DNA of 12,150 bases from Deltaproteobacteria bacterium (GTDB lineage Bacteria; Desulfobacterota; DSM-4660; Desulfatiglandales; HGW-15): NCBI GenBank assembly GCA_016929815.1, contig JAFGIC010000425.1:1-12150 (forward strand), given 5' to 3'. Below the pieces are notes generated by a model. The model was not told where the DNA came from and searched no databases. It saw nothing but the letters and a program-made list of their open reading frames with translations. Positions 1 through 7,200 of this stretch are shown here, one piece after another. Made by a program: the position numbers and the translations under genes. Within the stretch, counting starts at the first letter, position 1. Each line of letters begins with the position of its first letter.

Positions 1-156
1 AACGGACCAGGTGAGGCAAAAGAGGCCGATATAGGGATAGCAGGCGGGAGAGGACAGGGGGTTCTTTTCAAAAAGGGCGAGGTGGTAAGCAAGTTTCCCG
101 AGGGGGAGCTCGCGGAGGTGCTGATCAGAGAGGTTAAGAAGCTGGTGGGCGGTTGA
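1..156 (+). CDS. ispG: IspG (4-hydroxy-3-methylbut-2-en-1-yl diphosphate synthase), C-terminal end
   Basis: This is the last 51 codons of a gene that begins before the window; frame 1 is open from base 1 to the TGA at 154-156. The peptide starts NGPGEAKEADIGIAGG, which is the conserved C-terminal IspG/GcpE motif. Family knowledge: the enzyme uses a [4Fe-4S] cluster to convert methylerythritol cyclodiphosphate to HMBPP in the MEP isoprenoid pathway, and the Glu of NGPGE supplies the fourth cluster ligand after three cysteines. That Glu is present at visible residue 5; the cysteines lie upstream, outside the window. The remaining sequence (FKKGEVVSKFPEGELAEVL) is a normal tail. ispG followed by proS is an order known in Desulfobacterota, often after dxr and rseP, but those genes would lie outside this window. 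The stop codon lies inside the first unit of a degenerate gttgaat repeat. Confidence 0.93.
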   Translation, partial: NGPGEAKEADIGIAGGRGQGVLFKKGEVVSKFPEGELAEVLIREVKKLVGG

Positions 157-200
157 ATGGTTATTAGTTGAATTGTTGATTGGTTCAACGGTTGAATAGT
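152..200. repeat. degenerate gttgaat repeats just after ispG
   Basis: The heptamer gttgaat occurs at 152-158, 167-173 and 191-197, with a near copy gttgatt at 175-181 and an inverted form gttcaac at 183-189. The spacing is irregular, so this is not a clean tandem array. The first copy contains the ispG stop codon. It looks like slippage-prone or degenerate intergenic DNA. No function is evident. Confidence 0.5.
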
Positions 201-220
201 CAATGTTATAGGTTGATGTA

Positions 221-282
221 AAAGGCGCAAGGCACAGGGCGCAAGGACAAAACGGTAAAGGTGCAAGGCACAGGGCGCAAGG
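221..282. repeat. two direct copies of a 26-base intergenic repeat
   Basis: Copies lie at 221-246 and 257-282 and differ at one base (position 6 of the unit, c versus t). Both share the core gcaaggcacagggcgcaagg and are separated by 10 bases. Each unit itself contains gcaagg twice, so the repeat has internal repetition. A related inverted copy follows at 341-371. Confidence 0.8.
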
Positions 283-371
283 GCAGTGGAAATAAAAGAT
301 TTGAAATTTCAAATCTGAAATTTGAGATATATTGTTTTCTCCTTGCGCCTTGATCCCTGTGCCCTGCGCCT
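223..371. repeat. inverted repeat between ispG and proS
   Basis: The 17 bases at 355-371 (ccctgtgccctgcgcct) are the reverse complement of 223-239, with one mismatch. They also match 259-275 with two mismatches. Bases 341-351 (ccttgcgcctt) are the reverse complement of the other half of the unit, so the right arm is a full inverted copy carrying a 6-7 base insertion. A transcript could fold either left copy onto the right arm. No T-run follows the right arm, so this is not a canonical intrinsic terminator. Confidence 0.7.
298..315. repeat. perfect 18-base palindrome
   Basis: gatttgaaatttcaaatc reads identically on both strands. It is followed by the partly matching ctgaaatttgagat (315-328). 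It lies in the loop between the inverted repeats of the ispG-proS gap. It could be an operator or simply part of a composite intergenic repeat; the sequence does not decide. Confidence 0.6.
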
Positions 372-439
372 GTAAGCCAACCTTCTGACCCAATAGAAAT
401 GAATTATTAAAAGCAACAACGAAAGGTTCTTATAATACT

Positions 440-2167
440 ATGAAATATTCCAGTTATTTTATTCCAACACTCAAGGAGACGCCTTCAGAGGCGGAGATTG
501 TCAGCCATAAACTTATGCTGAGGGCAGGCCTTATCAGAAAACTGACCTCCGGGGTCTATATTTATATGCCTGCCGGTTTGAGATCCATCAGAAAGGTTGA
601 AAATATAATTCGTGATGAGATGAACAGGGCCGGCGCAATAGAGCTGCTGATGCCGTCGGTTCAACCGGCGGAGCTGTGGCAGGAGAGCGGGAGATGGGAA
701 TTTTACGGCAGGGAGCTCCTGAGATTCAAGGACCGCCATGACAGGGATTCTTGTCTCGGCCCGACACACGAAGAGGTTATAACGGACCTTGTAAGGAGGG
801 AGATACATTCATACAGACAGATGCCGGTGAATTTCTACCAGATCCAGACCAAGTTCAGGGACGAGATCAGACCCAGGTTCGGCGTCATGAGGGGCCGTGA
901 ATTTATAATGAAGGACGCCTACAGTTTTGACACGGATGAAAAAGGGGCGGAAAAGAGCTATAAGAGGATTTATGAGGCATACTCCAACATATTCCGCAGG
1001 TGCGGGTTGAAGTTCAGGGCGGTTGAGGCGGACACGGGCAGCATAGGCGGAAATTTTTCCCATGAGTTTATGGTGCTTTCCGATACGGGCGAGGATCAGA
1101 TAGTAAACTGTATAAACTGTGATTATGCCGCAAACCTTGAAAAGGCGGAGGTAAGGTGTATTCAGAATAATCACAACAATGCAAAAGATGATCCTGCTGC
1201 GCTCGAAGAGGTGGAGACGCCCGATAAAAAGACCATTCAGGAGGTCTCCGAGTTCCTGTCCGTGTCCCCGGAAAGGCTTGTTAAGACAATCATCTATAAT
1301 GTTGATGATTATCTGGCTGCGGTGCTTGTCAGGGGGGACCACGAGGTAAACGAGGCAAAACTCAGGAATCTACTGAAGGCGGATCAACTGGAGATGGCCT
1401 CCCAGGAGACGGTTCGTTCGGTAACAGGCGCCCCGGTGGGATTTGCAGGACCAGTGGGATTAAAGGTAAAGATAGCAGCCGACAACAATATTAAAGGCAT
1501 GGTTAATTTTATTGCCGGCGGGAACAAAAAGGACCTGCATCTTAAAAACGTCAATCTTGAAAGGGATTTCAAGGTGGATGTGTTTGGAGACCTTCGTTTT
1601 ATCACCCCATCGGATGCCTGCCCGAGGTGCGGGTCTGAAATAAGGTTCGGCAGGGGTATTGAGGTCGGGCACATATTCAAGCTGGGCACCAAGTACAGCA
1701 AGAAGATGAAGGCCCTGTTTCTGGATGAGCAGGGCATTGAAAAGGAGGCAGTCATGGGATGTTACGGTATAGGCGTCAGCAGGACTGTGGCTGCAGCCAT
1801 TGAACAGAACCATGACAATGACGGCATCATATTCCCCATACCCATTGCCCCTTTTGAGGTCCTTATCCTTCCTCTTCAGGTGAATGAGAAGGATGTGGCC
1901 GAAGCTGCGGAGTCGATATACAAAGGGCTGATGGAAAAGGGCATCGATGTCCTTCTTGACGACAGGGACCTGCGGGCCGGGTTTAAATTCAAGGACGCGG
2001 ATCTTCTGGGGATACCCCTGCGTGTCACCATAGGGTCAAGGGAACTGAAAAACGGAAAGGTCGAGATGAAACTGAGGACGGGGTCTGAAAATACGCTGAT
2101 CTCATATCATGGCGCGGTGGAAACAATAATCGATAAAGTTAAAGAACTGTATGATAAGGCTGAATGA
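440..2167 (+). CDS. proS: prolyl-tRNA synthetase, bacterial (ProS type 1) with editing domain
   Basis: A cytoplasmic class II synthetase that attaches proline to tRNA-Pro. Its 575 residues match the roughly 570 of bacterial-type ProRS. The N-terminus (YSSYFIPTLKETPSEAEIVSHKLMLRAG) fits the family start, so ATG 440 is kept although the only Shine-Dalgarno-like bases, aaagg at 422-426, lie 13 bases upstream. Visible motifs are motif 1 around residues 48-75, the PTHEE loop at 108-112, motif 2 at 139-159 (FRDEIRPRFGVMRGREF), and motif 3 at 440-448 (GCYGIGVSR). The anticodon-binding domain covers about 470-570. Between motifs 2 and 3, about residues 225-400, lies the YbaK-like INS domain that hydrolyses Ala-tRNA-Pro. 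It has a candidate catalytic Lys at 262 and the GAPVGFAGPVGL loop at 330-341. CxxC pairs at 224-227 and 394-397 flank this insert and could form a zinc site. The 3' end overlaps rel by 17 bases. Confidence 0.97.
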   Translation: MKYSSYFIPTLKETPSEAEIVSHKLMLRAGLIRKLTSGVYIYMPAGLRSIRKVENIIRDEMNRAGAIELLMPSVQPAELWQESGRWEFYGRELLRFKDRHDRDSCLGPTHEEVITDLVRREIHSYRQMPVNFYQIQTKFRDEIRPRFGVMRGREFIMKDAYSFDTDEKGAEKSYKRIYEAYSNIFRRCGLKFRAVEADTGSIGGNFSHEFMVLSDTGEDQIVNCINCDYAANLEKAEVRCIQNNHNNAKDDPAALEEVETPDKKTIQEVSEFLSVSPERLVKTIIYNVDDYLAAVLVRGDHEVNEAKLRNLLKADQLEMASQETVRSVTGAPVGFAGPVGLKVKIAADNNIKGMVNFIAGGNKKDLHLKNVNLERDFKVDVFGDLRFITPSDACPRCGSEIRFGRGIEVGHIFKLGTKYSKKMKALFLDEQGIEKEAVMGCYGIGVSRTVAAAIEQNHDNDGIIFPIPIAPFEVLILPLQVNEKDVAEAAESIYKGLMEKGIDVLLDDRDLRAGFKFKDADLLGIPLRVTIGSRELKNGKVEMKLRTGSENTLISYHGAVETIIDKVKELYDKAE

Positions 2168-4286
2168 CATTACCGCCGGGCTTCTGAGCTATAATCCCAA
2201 GGCGGATACCACTATGGTTCAGAAGGCCTATGTCTATTCTGCCAAGGTCCACCAGGGACAGGTAAGGCTTTCAGGCCTTCCCTATCTTTCCCATCCCCTG
2301 GAGGTCGCCCACATCCTCACAGAGATGAAGATGGATGTGACTACCGTGGTCGCCGGTCTTCTTCATGATACTGTTGAGGATACGGATGCGGAGCTGTCGG
2401 AGATTGAAAGGCTGTTCGGCAAAAGCACGGCAAATATTGTGGACGGCGTTTCAAAAATTAGCAGGATACAATTCAACACAAGAGAAGAGCGCCAGGCGGA
2501 AAACATCCGCAAGATGATCCTTGCCATGACAACGGATATAAGGGTTATCATGGTCAAACTCGCCGACAGGCTGCACAACATGAGGACGCTAGGTTTTCAC
2601 AGCCCCGAAAAACAGGCCTCCATAGCAAAGGAAACGCTTGATATATACGCGCCGCTGGCCGGGAGGATGGGTATCTACTGGCTTAAATCCAGCCTGGAGG
2701 ATCTCTGCCTTTTTTACCTTGAGCCGGAGATATACAACAAAATTAATCAGGGGATAGCTGAGAGGAGGGGGTTCAGTGAAAAATTCATAAAAGAGGTCAT
2801 TGCTATCCTCAATGACAAGATGAAACAGTCCAACATCGAGGCCACGGTAAAGGGAAGGCACAAACATTTCTACAGCATCTATTGCAAGATGAGGGATCAG
2901 AATCTGAATGTTGACCAGGTATATGATGTTATCGCCTTCAGGGTAATCGTCAGAACCTTGAAGGAATGCTATGAGGTCCTGGGCATTATCCATTCCATGT
3001 GGAAGCCTGTCCTGGGGAGATTCAAGGATTATATATCCCTGCCAAAGGCCAATATGTACCAGTCGCTTCATACCTCCGTAGTCGGGCCCTACGGCCAGAG
3101 GATGGAGATACAGATCCGGACCTGGGAGATGGACAAGGTCGCGGAGGAGGGCATCGCCGCTCACTGGAAATACAAGGAAGGCCTGATCGGCACCGCCGAT
3201 CAGAAGCAGTTCGGATGGCTCAAACAGCTCCTCGAATGGCAGAAGAACCTCCAGGACCCGAAGGAGTTCATGGAGATGGTCCAGATGGACCTCTTTCCCA
3301 ACGAGGTCTATGTATTCACACCCAAGGGCGAGGTCAAGGAATTTCCAAAGGGAGCGACCCCTGTTGACTTTGCCTACAGCATACATTCCGAGGTCGGCGA
3401 GAAGTGCAGCGGCGCCAAGGTCAACGGCAGGATGGTTCCCCTGAGATACCAGTTCAATAACGGCGATATCGTGGAGATCATTACATCCGGAAAGCAGCAC
3501 CCACGCAAGGACTGGCTTGAGTTTGTAAAGACAACAAAGGCAAAGTCCAGGATAAGACAGTGGATAAAGAACCAGGAAAGGGATGAGAGCATAGCGTTGG
3601 GGAAAAATATCCTGGAAAAGGCCCTGGAGCAGGCACACCTCGAGGCCCAGAATATCACGAAAAACGAACAGCTTGAGACAGTGGCAAAGGATTTTTCCCT
3701 GAATTCAATACAGGATCTCCTGGCCAATATCGGATACGGCTTGATATCGTCCAACCAGGTCATCGGCCGCCTTAAACCCCAGGAGACGGAGAGTGAAAAG
3801 GCCGAGGGCCTGATGAAAAAGATGGTTGCCAGGCTCACGAGAAAAAAGGACACAAAGGGGATAAAGGTCAAGGGGCTTGATGATGTCCTTGTCAGGTTCG
3901 CAAACTGCTGTCACCCGCTCCCCGGCGAGCGCGTAATAGGCTTTATTACCATGGGCAGGGGCGTGACAATACACAAGCATGACTGCAAGCAGATGCTTGA
4001 CGCCGATTCCAGGCGGATAGTCGAGGTTGAATGGGAGCCTTCCGAAGAGGACGTTTACATGGCAAGGCTTAAGATTACTTCCGAGGATAAAAAGGGCATA
4101 CTCGCGGATATCAGCTCAATAATGGCGCAAAGGGAAGCCAATATTATCCAGGCTGAGGTCAAGACAACCATGGATAAAAAGGGCGTCTCCTTTTTTACCA
4201 TACAGGTAAACAACTATAAGCACTTGGAGGGGATAATGGGCGCCATAAAAAAGATAAAGGAGGTATTGATCGTGGAAAGGATATAA
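2151..4286 (+). CDS. rel: bifunctional (p)ppGpp synthetase/hydrolase, long RelA/SpoT family
   Basis: Makes (p)ppGpp from ATP and GTP/GDP on sensing uncharged tRNA at the ribosome, and degrades it again: the stringent response. The 711-residue length is normal for long RSH proteins. Domains in order: HD hydrolase (about 25-180), with His48, the HDTVED motif at 72-77, and Asp139/Asn143 in LADRLHN. Next is the synthetase (about 235-345), with Asp259 in YDVIAFR, G-loop Tyr303 in NMYQSLHT and Glu319 in EIQIRT. A TGS domain follows (about 385-447), then a Cys-rich segment with CCHPLPGE at 586-593 and HDC at 610-612, and a C-terminal ACT domain (about 640-711). The RFKD motif at 290-293, not the ExDD of synthetase-only RelA, and the intact HD site both indicate a bifunctional enzyme. 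The start lies inside the proS end with only a weak aaagaa upstream, which suggests translational coupling. RelA and SpoT are alternative names. Confidence 0.96.
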   Translation: MIRLNDITAGLLSYNPKADTTMVQKAYVYSAKVHQGQVRLSGLPYLSHPLEVAHILTEMKMDVTTVVAGLLHDTVEDTDAELSEIERLFGKSTANIVDGVSKISRIQFNTREERQAENIRKMILAMTTDIRVIMVKLADRLHNMRTLGFHSPEKQASIAKETLDIYAPLAGRMGIYWLKSSLEDLCLFYLEPEIYNKINQGIAERRGFSEKFIKEVIAILNDKMKQSNIEATVKGRHKHFYSIYCKMRDQNLNVDQVYDVIAFRVIVRTLKECYEVLGIIHSMWKPVLGRFKDYISLPKANMYQSLHTSVVGPYGQRMEIQIRTWEMDKVAEEGIAAHWKYKEGLIGTADQKQFGWLKQLLEWQKNLQDPKEFMEMVQMDLFPNEVYVFTPKGEVKEFPKGATPVDFAYSIHSEVGEKCSGAKVNGRMVPLRYQFNNGDIVEIITSGKQHPRKDWLEFVKTTKAKSRIRQWIKNQERDESIALGKNILEKALEQAHLEAQNITKNEQLETVAKDFSLNSIQDLLANIGYGLISSNQVIGRLKPQETESEKAEGLMKKMVARLTRKKDTKGIKVKGLDDVLVRFANCCHPLPGERVIGFITMGRGVTIHKHDCKQMLDADSRRIVEVEWEPSEEDVYMARLKITSEDKKGILADISSIMAQREANIIQAEVKTTMDKKGVSFFTIQVNNYKHLEGIMGAIKKIKEVLIVERI

Positions 4287-4325
4287 ACCTTTCCACTAAG
4301 GCCTTTAAAACAGGGAGATCTTGAT

Positions 4326-4366
4326 CCGGGCATATCTTCCATCAATAGAGATGGGTCGCGCCCCGG
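4326..4366. terminator. possible structure between convergent rel and rpmB
   Basis: Outer arms ccgggc (4326-4331) and gccccgg (4360-4366) pair with one bulge. An inner stem ccatc (4339-4343)/gatgg (4350-4354) nests inside. It occupies the gap between the converging ends of rel and rpmB, where a shared terminator would be expected. There is no T-run after either side, so it is not a standard intrinsic terminator. The remaining bases of the 80-base gap show nothing recognisable. Confidence 0.25.
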
Positions 4367-4552
4367 CTATTTAACTACCTTCCCTGCCTTGAGGCAACTG
4401 GTGCAGACCTTTATCCTTCTTGTCTGGCCGTTCTGTGTTGCCTTTACCTCCTGGATATTCGGATACCATCGTTTTTTTGTTTTATTATGCGCGTGGCTTA
4501 TCTTATAACCTGTCCTGGGTCTTTTTCCGCAAATCTCACATGTTCTTGACAT
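4367..4552 (-). CDS. rpmB: 50S ribosomal protein L28 (bL28), zinc-binding form
   Basis: A 61-residue basic protein of the large ribosomal subunit. The N-terminus MSRTCEICGKRPRTGYKISHAHNK and the C-terminal VCTSCLKAGKVVK are diagnostic of L28. Four cysteines, at residues 5, 8, 50 and 53 (CxxC twice), mark the zinc-ribbon (C+) version; C- paralogs lack them and are induced during zinc shortage in some bacteria. The start ATG at 4550-4552 (minus strand) has a good Shine-Dalgarno, aggag, at 4560-4564, seven bases away. The gene stands alone: it converges on rel and diverges from mpl, so it is probably monocistronic. The usual neighbour rpmG is not present here. Confidence 0.97.
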   Translation of the reverse strand: MSRTCEICGKRPRTGYKISHAHNKTKKRWYPNIQEVKATQNGQTRRIKVCTSCLKAGKVVK

Positions 4553-4586
4553 TTTCTTTCTCCTGAGTGAAATATAAGAATTTAGT

Positions 4587-4615
4587 AAAATAGACTTTTT
4601 TTAGAGAAAAGGCAA
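4587..4615 (-). promoter_or_regulatory. candidate sigma-70 promoter for rpmB
   Basis: On the minus strand, TTGCCT (4610-4615) is followed after exactly 17 bases by TATTTT (4587-4592). Each hexamer matches the consensus at four of six positions. Transcription would start near 4580, giving a leader of about 28 bases that contains the aggag ribosome binding site. The region is AT-rich, so a chance match is possible. Confidence 0.4.
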
Positions 4616-4627
4616 ATACTTTTTACC

Positions 4628-6088
4628 ATGAATCCTCAAAATAATAAAAACCATGAAAACGGTCTTTTGGCTCGGGCCCTTAATATGATGCCCGGTAAAA
4701 TCAGCCATATCCATCTGATGGGGATATGCGGGACAGCAATGGCGTCCCTTGCGGGTATGCTTAAGCAGAAGGGCTATCATATTACAGGCTCCGACCAGAA
4801 TATATATCCTCCCATGAGCGATATGCTGGAACGGCTGTCAATACCCGTTAACAAGGGTTACAGACCCGAGAATCTTTTCCCCGTGCCGGACCTGGTCATT
4901 GTCGGGAACGTGATAACAAGACAGAACCCGGAGGCGGTTGAGCTGGGACGCCTGAAGATCCCCTATCTCTCAATGCCTCAGGCCCTCGGCGCCTTTGCAA
5001 TCAGGGAAAGGACCTCCATTGTTGTCTCAGGGACCCATGGAAAGACAACTACATCATCGCTTGTCTCTCATCTGCTGGAAAAGGCAGGTCTTGATCCGGG
5101 ATTCATGATAGGGGGCATTGTCAATAATTTCAGGAGCAACTTCAAGATAGGGAACGGACCCTATTTTGTAGTGGAGGGAGATGAATACGACACGGCCTTT
5201 TTTGACAAGGGTCCTAAGTTTCTTCATTATAAGCCCAGGATTGTAATACTTACGAGCATAGAATTCGACCATGCGGACATATTCAGGGACCTTGATCATG
5301 TTATTGAGACATTCCGACGCCTGACCGGCATCATTCCACCTGACGGGTTCCTTATCGCCAACAGGGATGACAGGATCGTGATGCAGCTGGCGGAAAGCGC
5401 AGTATGCAGGGTAACAACATACGGACTTGAAGGCAGCGCAGCATGGGGTGCAGCCGACGTCTCTGTTCGAGAGGGTATGACACATTTGACAATTATAAAG
5501 GATGATAAGCCATACACATCATTGAAAACACCTCTCTACGGGAAACACAATATCTCCAATCTGTTGTCCGTTGCCGCCCTTTCCGAATATATAAATCTGG
5601 ATAAATCCGTACTCTCAGAGGCTTGCAGGACCTTCACGGGTGTGAAAAGGAGACAGGAGGTAAGGGGCGAAAAGAACGGGATCATAGTCATTGACGACTT
5701 TGCCCATCACCCTACGGCCGTTGAAAAGACCGTTAAGGCCGTAAAAGAGAGATACAAGGGCAGAAGGCTCCTTGCCGTTTTTGAGCCCAGGTCCAACTCA
5801 TCCCGCAGAAATGTATTTCAGGAGCAGTACGGAGAGGCCTTTGACAATGCGGATCTGATATTTATACCTGAACCGGTAATGCTTGAGAAGATACCGGAGC
5901 ATGAGAGGTTTTCATCAAGAAAACTGGTTGAAAGGCTGGTTGAAAGGGGCCTGAAGGCCTTTTATTCCCGTGATTCCGCTCTTCTTCTTGAGGAGATTTT
6001 AAAATTTGCGCGGACGGGGGACGTCATTCTCATAATGTCCAACGGCGCCTTCGACAACATACATGAGAAGATCCTTGAAAGGCTTTAG
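4628..6088 (+). CDS. mpl: Mpl, UDP-N-acetylmuramate:L-Ala-gamma-D-Glu-meso-DAP ligase
   Basis: Recycles murein tripeptide by joining it to UDP-MurNAc with ATP in the cytoplasm, bypassing MurC/D/E. The 486 residues have the Mur ligase layout: N-terminal Rossmann-like domain with GICGT at 32-36, ATP P-loop GTHGKTTT at 135-142, and metal/ATP residues in VVEGDEYDTAFFD (181-193). Central and C-terminal motifs are DDFAHHPTAV (356-365), FEPRSNSSRR (385-394) and SNGAFDNIHEKIL (471-483). The string DTAFFDKGPKFLHYKPR plus EFDHADIF distinguishes Mpl from MurC. About 25 residues precede the core domain, compared with almost none in the enterobacterial enzyme. ATG 4628 has only a weak aaagg 15 bases upstream, so ATG 4685 or 4688 remain possible, although they lack a Shine-Dalgarno too. 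mpl is separated from the ABC operon by 175 bases. Its presence implies meso-DAP peptidoglycan. Confidence 0.92.
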   Translation: MNPQNNKNHENGLLARALNMMPGKISHIHLMGICGTAMASLAGMLKQKGYHITGSDQNIYPPMSDMLERLSIPVNKGYRPENLFPVPDLVIVGNVITRQNPEAVELGRLKIPYLSMPQALGAFAIRERTSIVVSGTHGKTTTSSLVSHLLEKAGLDPGFMIGGIVNNFRSNFKIGNGPYFVVEGDEYDTAFFDKGPKFLHYKPRIVILTSIEFDHADIFRDLDHVIETFRRLTGIIPPDGFLIANRDDRIVMQLAESAVCRVTTYGLEGSAAWGAADVSVREGMTHLTIIKDDKPYTSLKTPLYGKHNISNLLSVAALSEYINLDKSVLSEACRTFTGVKRRQEVRGEKNGIIVIDDFAHHPTAVEKTVKAVKERYKGRRLLAVFEPRSNSSRRNVFQEQYGEAFDNADLIFIPEPVMLEKIPEHERFSSRKLVERLVERGLKAFYSRDSALLLEEILKFARTGDVILIMSNGAFDNIHEKILERL

Positions 6089-6162
6089 GTCGCTCCATTT
6101 TTACAATGCCGTTCTTATCAGTTGACTTTTGAATGTTGCAATTTTTTTTGATATCGACAAAA

Positions 6163-6185
6163 TTCCGGGAACAAAATCCCAGGAA
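6163..6185. other. small imperfect hairpin in the mpl-ABC operon gap
   Basis: ttccggga (6163-6170) pairs with tcccaggaa (6177-6185) over eight base pairs with one bulged A and a six-base loop (acaaaa). No T-run follows on the plus strand, so it is unlikely to be an intrinsic terminator for mpl. A 10-base palindrome attttaaaat follows at 6202-6211. The rest of 6089-6263 is AT-rich, with no convincing promoter pair. Confidence 0.3.
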
Positions 6186-6263
6186 AGATGTCTAAAATAA
6201 CATTTTAAAATTGGGTGTGGTACGTGATATGTGAATCTGCAATAATTTTTGGGGGAGGAAGAG

Positions 6264-7199
6264 ATGATCCGAGCAGAAAATCTGACCAAGTATTATAGTG
6301 ACCTTTGCGCTGTCGATCATATTAACCTTGATATCAAAAAGGGTGAGATCGTAGGGTTTCTCGGCCCTAACGGCGCGGGCAAGACCACAACCATGAGGAT
6401 GTTGACGGGTTTTCTCAAACCTACATCAGGTTCCATACGGATTATGGGGCATGACATTGAAGAAAATCAGCTTGAGATAAAAAGGCGGCTCGGATACCTC
6501 CCGGAGTCGGCCCCCCTTTATCATGAGATGCTTGCATATGACTATCTCAGGTATGCATCGGATATAGGAAGTCTTAAGGGAGGAGAAAAGAGCAAAAGGA
6601 TCAATGAGCTTGCAGGTCTGTGCGGGATCAGGGATGTAATGCACAAGACCATCGACGAGTTATCAAAGGGCTATAAACAACGTGTGGGTCTTGCCCATGC
6701 CATGATAAACGATCCGGAGATACTTATCCTTGATGAACCGACTTCGGGGCTGGATCCCAACCAGATAGTCGAGATAAGGGAAATCATTAAAGAGATAGGG
6801 AGAGAAAAGACCGTTTTATTATCCACGCACATTCTCAGCGAGGCGGAGGCAACATGTGACCGTGTTATTATTATCGACAAAGGCAAGATAGCGCTGGATG
6901 CCGAGATAGACAAACTCAAGCAGTCCATAGGAAACGAATATATAATAAACATCACACTGAAAAATGCCGTGCTTGAAGATGTTGAAAGAGAATTCCATTC
7001 GGTTGAATGGATAGCAGGAATTAATGTCTCTCATGAGGACAACGGCGTTCTTCGGATAGGGGTTGCATGCAGATCGCCGGAAGATATGAGAGGTGACCTC
7101 TATATGATGATCAAAAACAGGGAATGGACCCTCCTTGAATTCCAAAAGGAGTCAAGGAGCCTTGAAAAGATATTTATGGAACTCACCAGGGAGAATTGA
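6264..7199 (+). CDS. ABC transporter ATP-binding protein, GldA-like
   Basis: The nucleotide-binding subunit of an ABC-2 type transporter, acting on the cytoplasmic face with the permease encoded next. It has 311 residues from ATG 6264. This start is chosen because a strong ggagg (6253-6257) sits six bases upstream; an earlier in-frame TTG at 6249 lies before that site. Walker A is GPNGAGKTT (34-42), the signature LSKGYKQR (133-140), Walker B ILILDEP (153-159) with catalytic Glu158, the D-loop SGLDPNQ, and the switch His189 in STHILSEAE. The Q-loop position in LGYLPESAPLY carries Glu81 instead of Gln. This, ELSKGYKQR and GLDPNQIVEIR resemble GldA-type ATPases. A C-terminal extension of about 90 residues (220-311) follows the NBD. 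The stop is one base before the permease start, showing an operon. Confidence 0.93.
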   Translation: MIRAENLTKYYSDLCAVDHINLDIKKGEIVGFLGPNGAGKTTTMRMLTGFLKPTSGSIRIMGHDIEENQLEIKRRLGYLPESAPLYHEMLAYDYLRYASDIGSLKGGEKSKRINELAGLCGIRDVMHKTIDELSKGYKQRVGLAHAMINDPEILILDEPTSGLDPNQIVEIREIIKEIGREKTVLLSTHILSEAEATCDRVIIIDKGKIALDAEIDKLKQSIGNEYIINITLKNAVLEDVEREFHSVEWIAGINVSHEDNGVLRIGVACRSPEDMRGDLYMMIKNREWTLLEFQKESRSLEKIFMELTREN

Positions 7200-7200
7200 T

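Noticed and set aside
431..436. Perfect TATAAT just before proS
   Set aside because: It sits three bases from the proS ATG and has no -35 hexamer at 16-18 bases; transcription from it would start inside the coding region.
809..1342. A 177-codon minus-strand frame inside proS
   Set aside because: It is a shadow of the well-conserved ProRS motif 2 and insert region; no ribosome binding site or domain supports it.
2999..3367. A 122-codon plus-strand frame within rel
   Set aside because: It lies out of frame within the conserved synthetase/TGS coding region. Its product is charged and low in complexity, with no known motif.
2589..3638. A 349-codon open frame on the minus strand inside rel
   Set aside because: The plus strand here encodes intact HD, synthetase and TGS domains of Rel. 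The antisense product shows no recognisable domain and is explained by codon bias leaving the opposite frame open.
4546..4578. TTGACA on the plus strand as a promoter for mpl
   Set aside because: The -35 hexamer is perfect, but the nearest -10-like hexamer, TATAAG, is 21 bases away, too far for a typical sigma-70 promoter.
6218..6233. Sigma-54-like TGGTAC...GT before the ABC operon
   Set aside because: The GG and GT pairs are spaced correctly, but the essential GC of the -12 element is GT and the surrounding bases match poorly.
6249..6263. TTG start giving the ATPase five extra residues
   Set aside because: The extension encodes the Shine-Dalgarno sequence itself; ATG 6264 has ideal spacing from ggagg.
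6101..6289. A 62-codon minus-strand frame in the mpl-ABC gap
   Set aside because: It has no ribosome binding site or recognisable motif and overlaps the start of the ATPase gene.
7135..7200. TTG start giving the permease 22 extra residues
   Set aside because: It lies inside the ATPase gene, whereas ATG 7201 has a proper Shine-Dalgarno and the expected family N-terminus.
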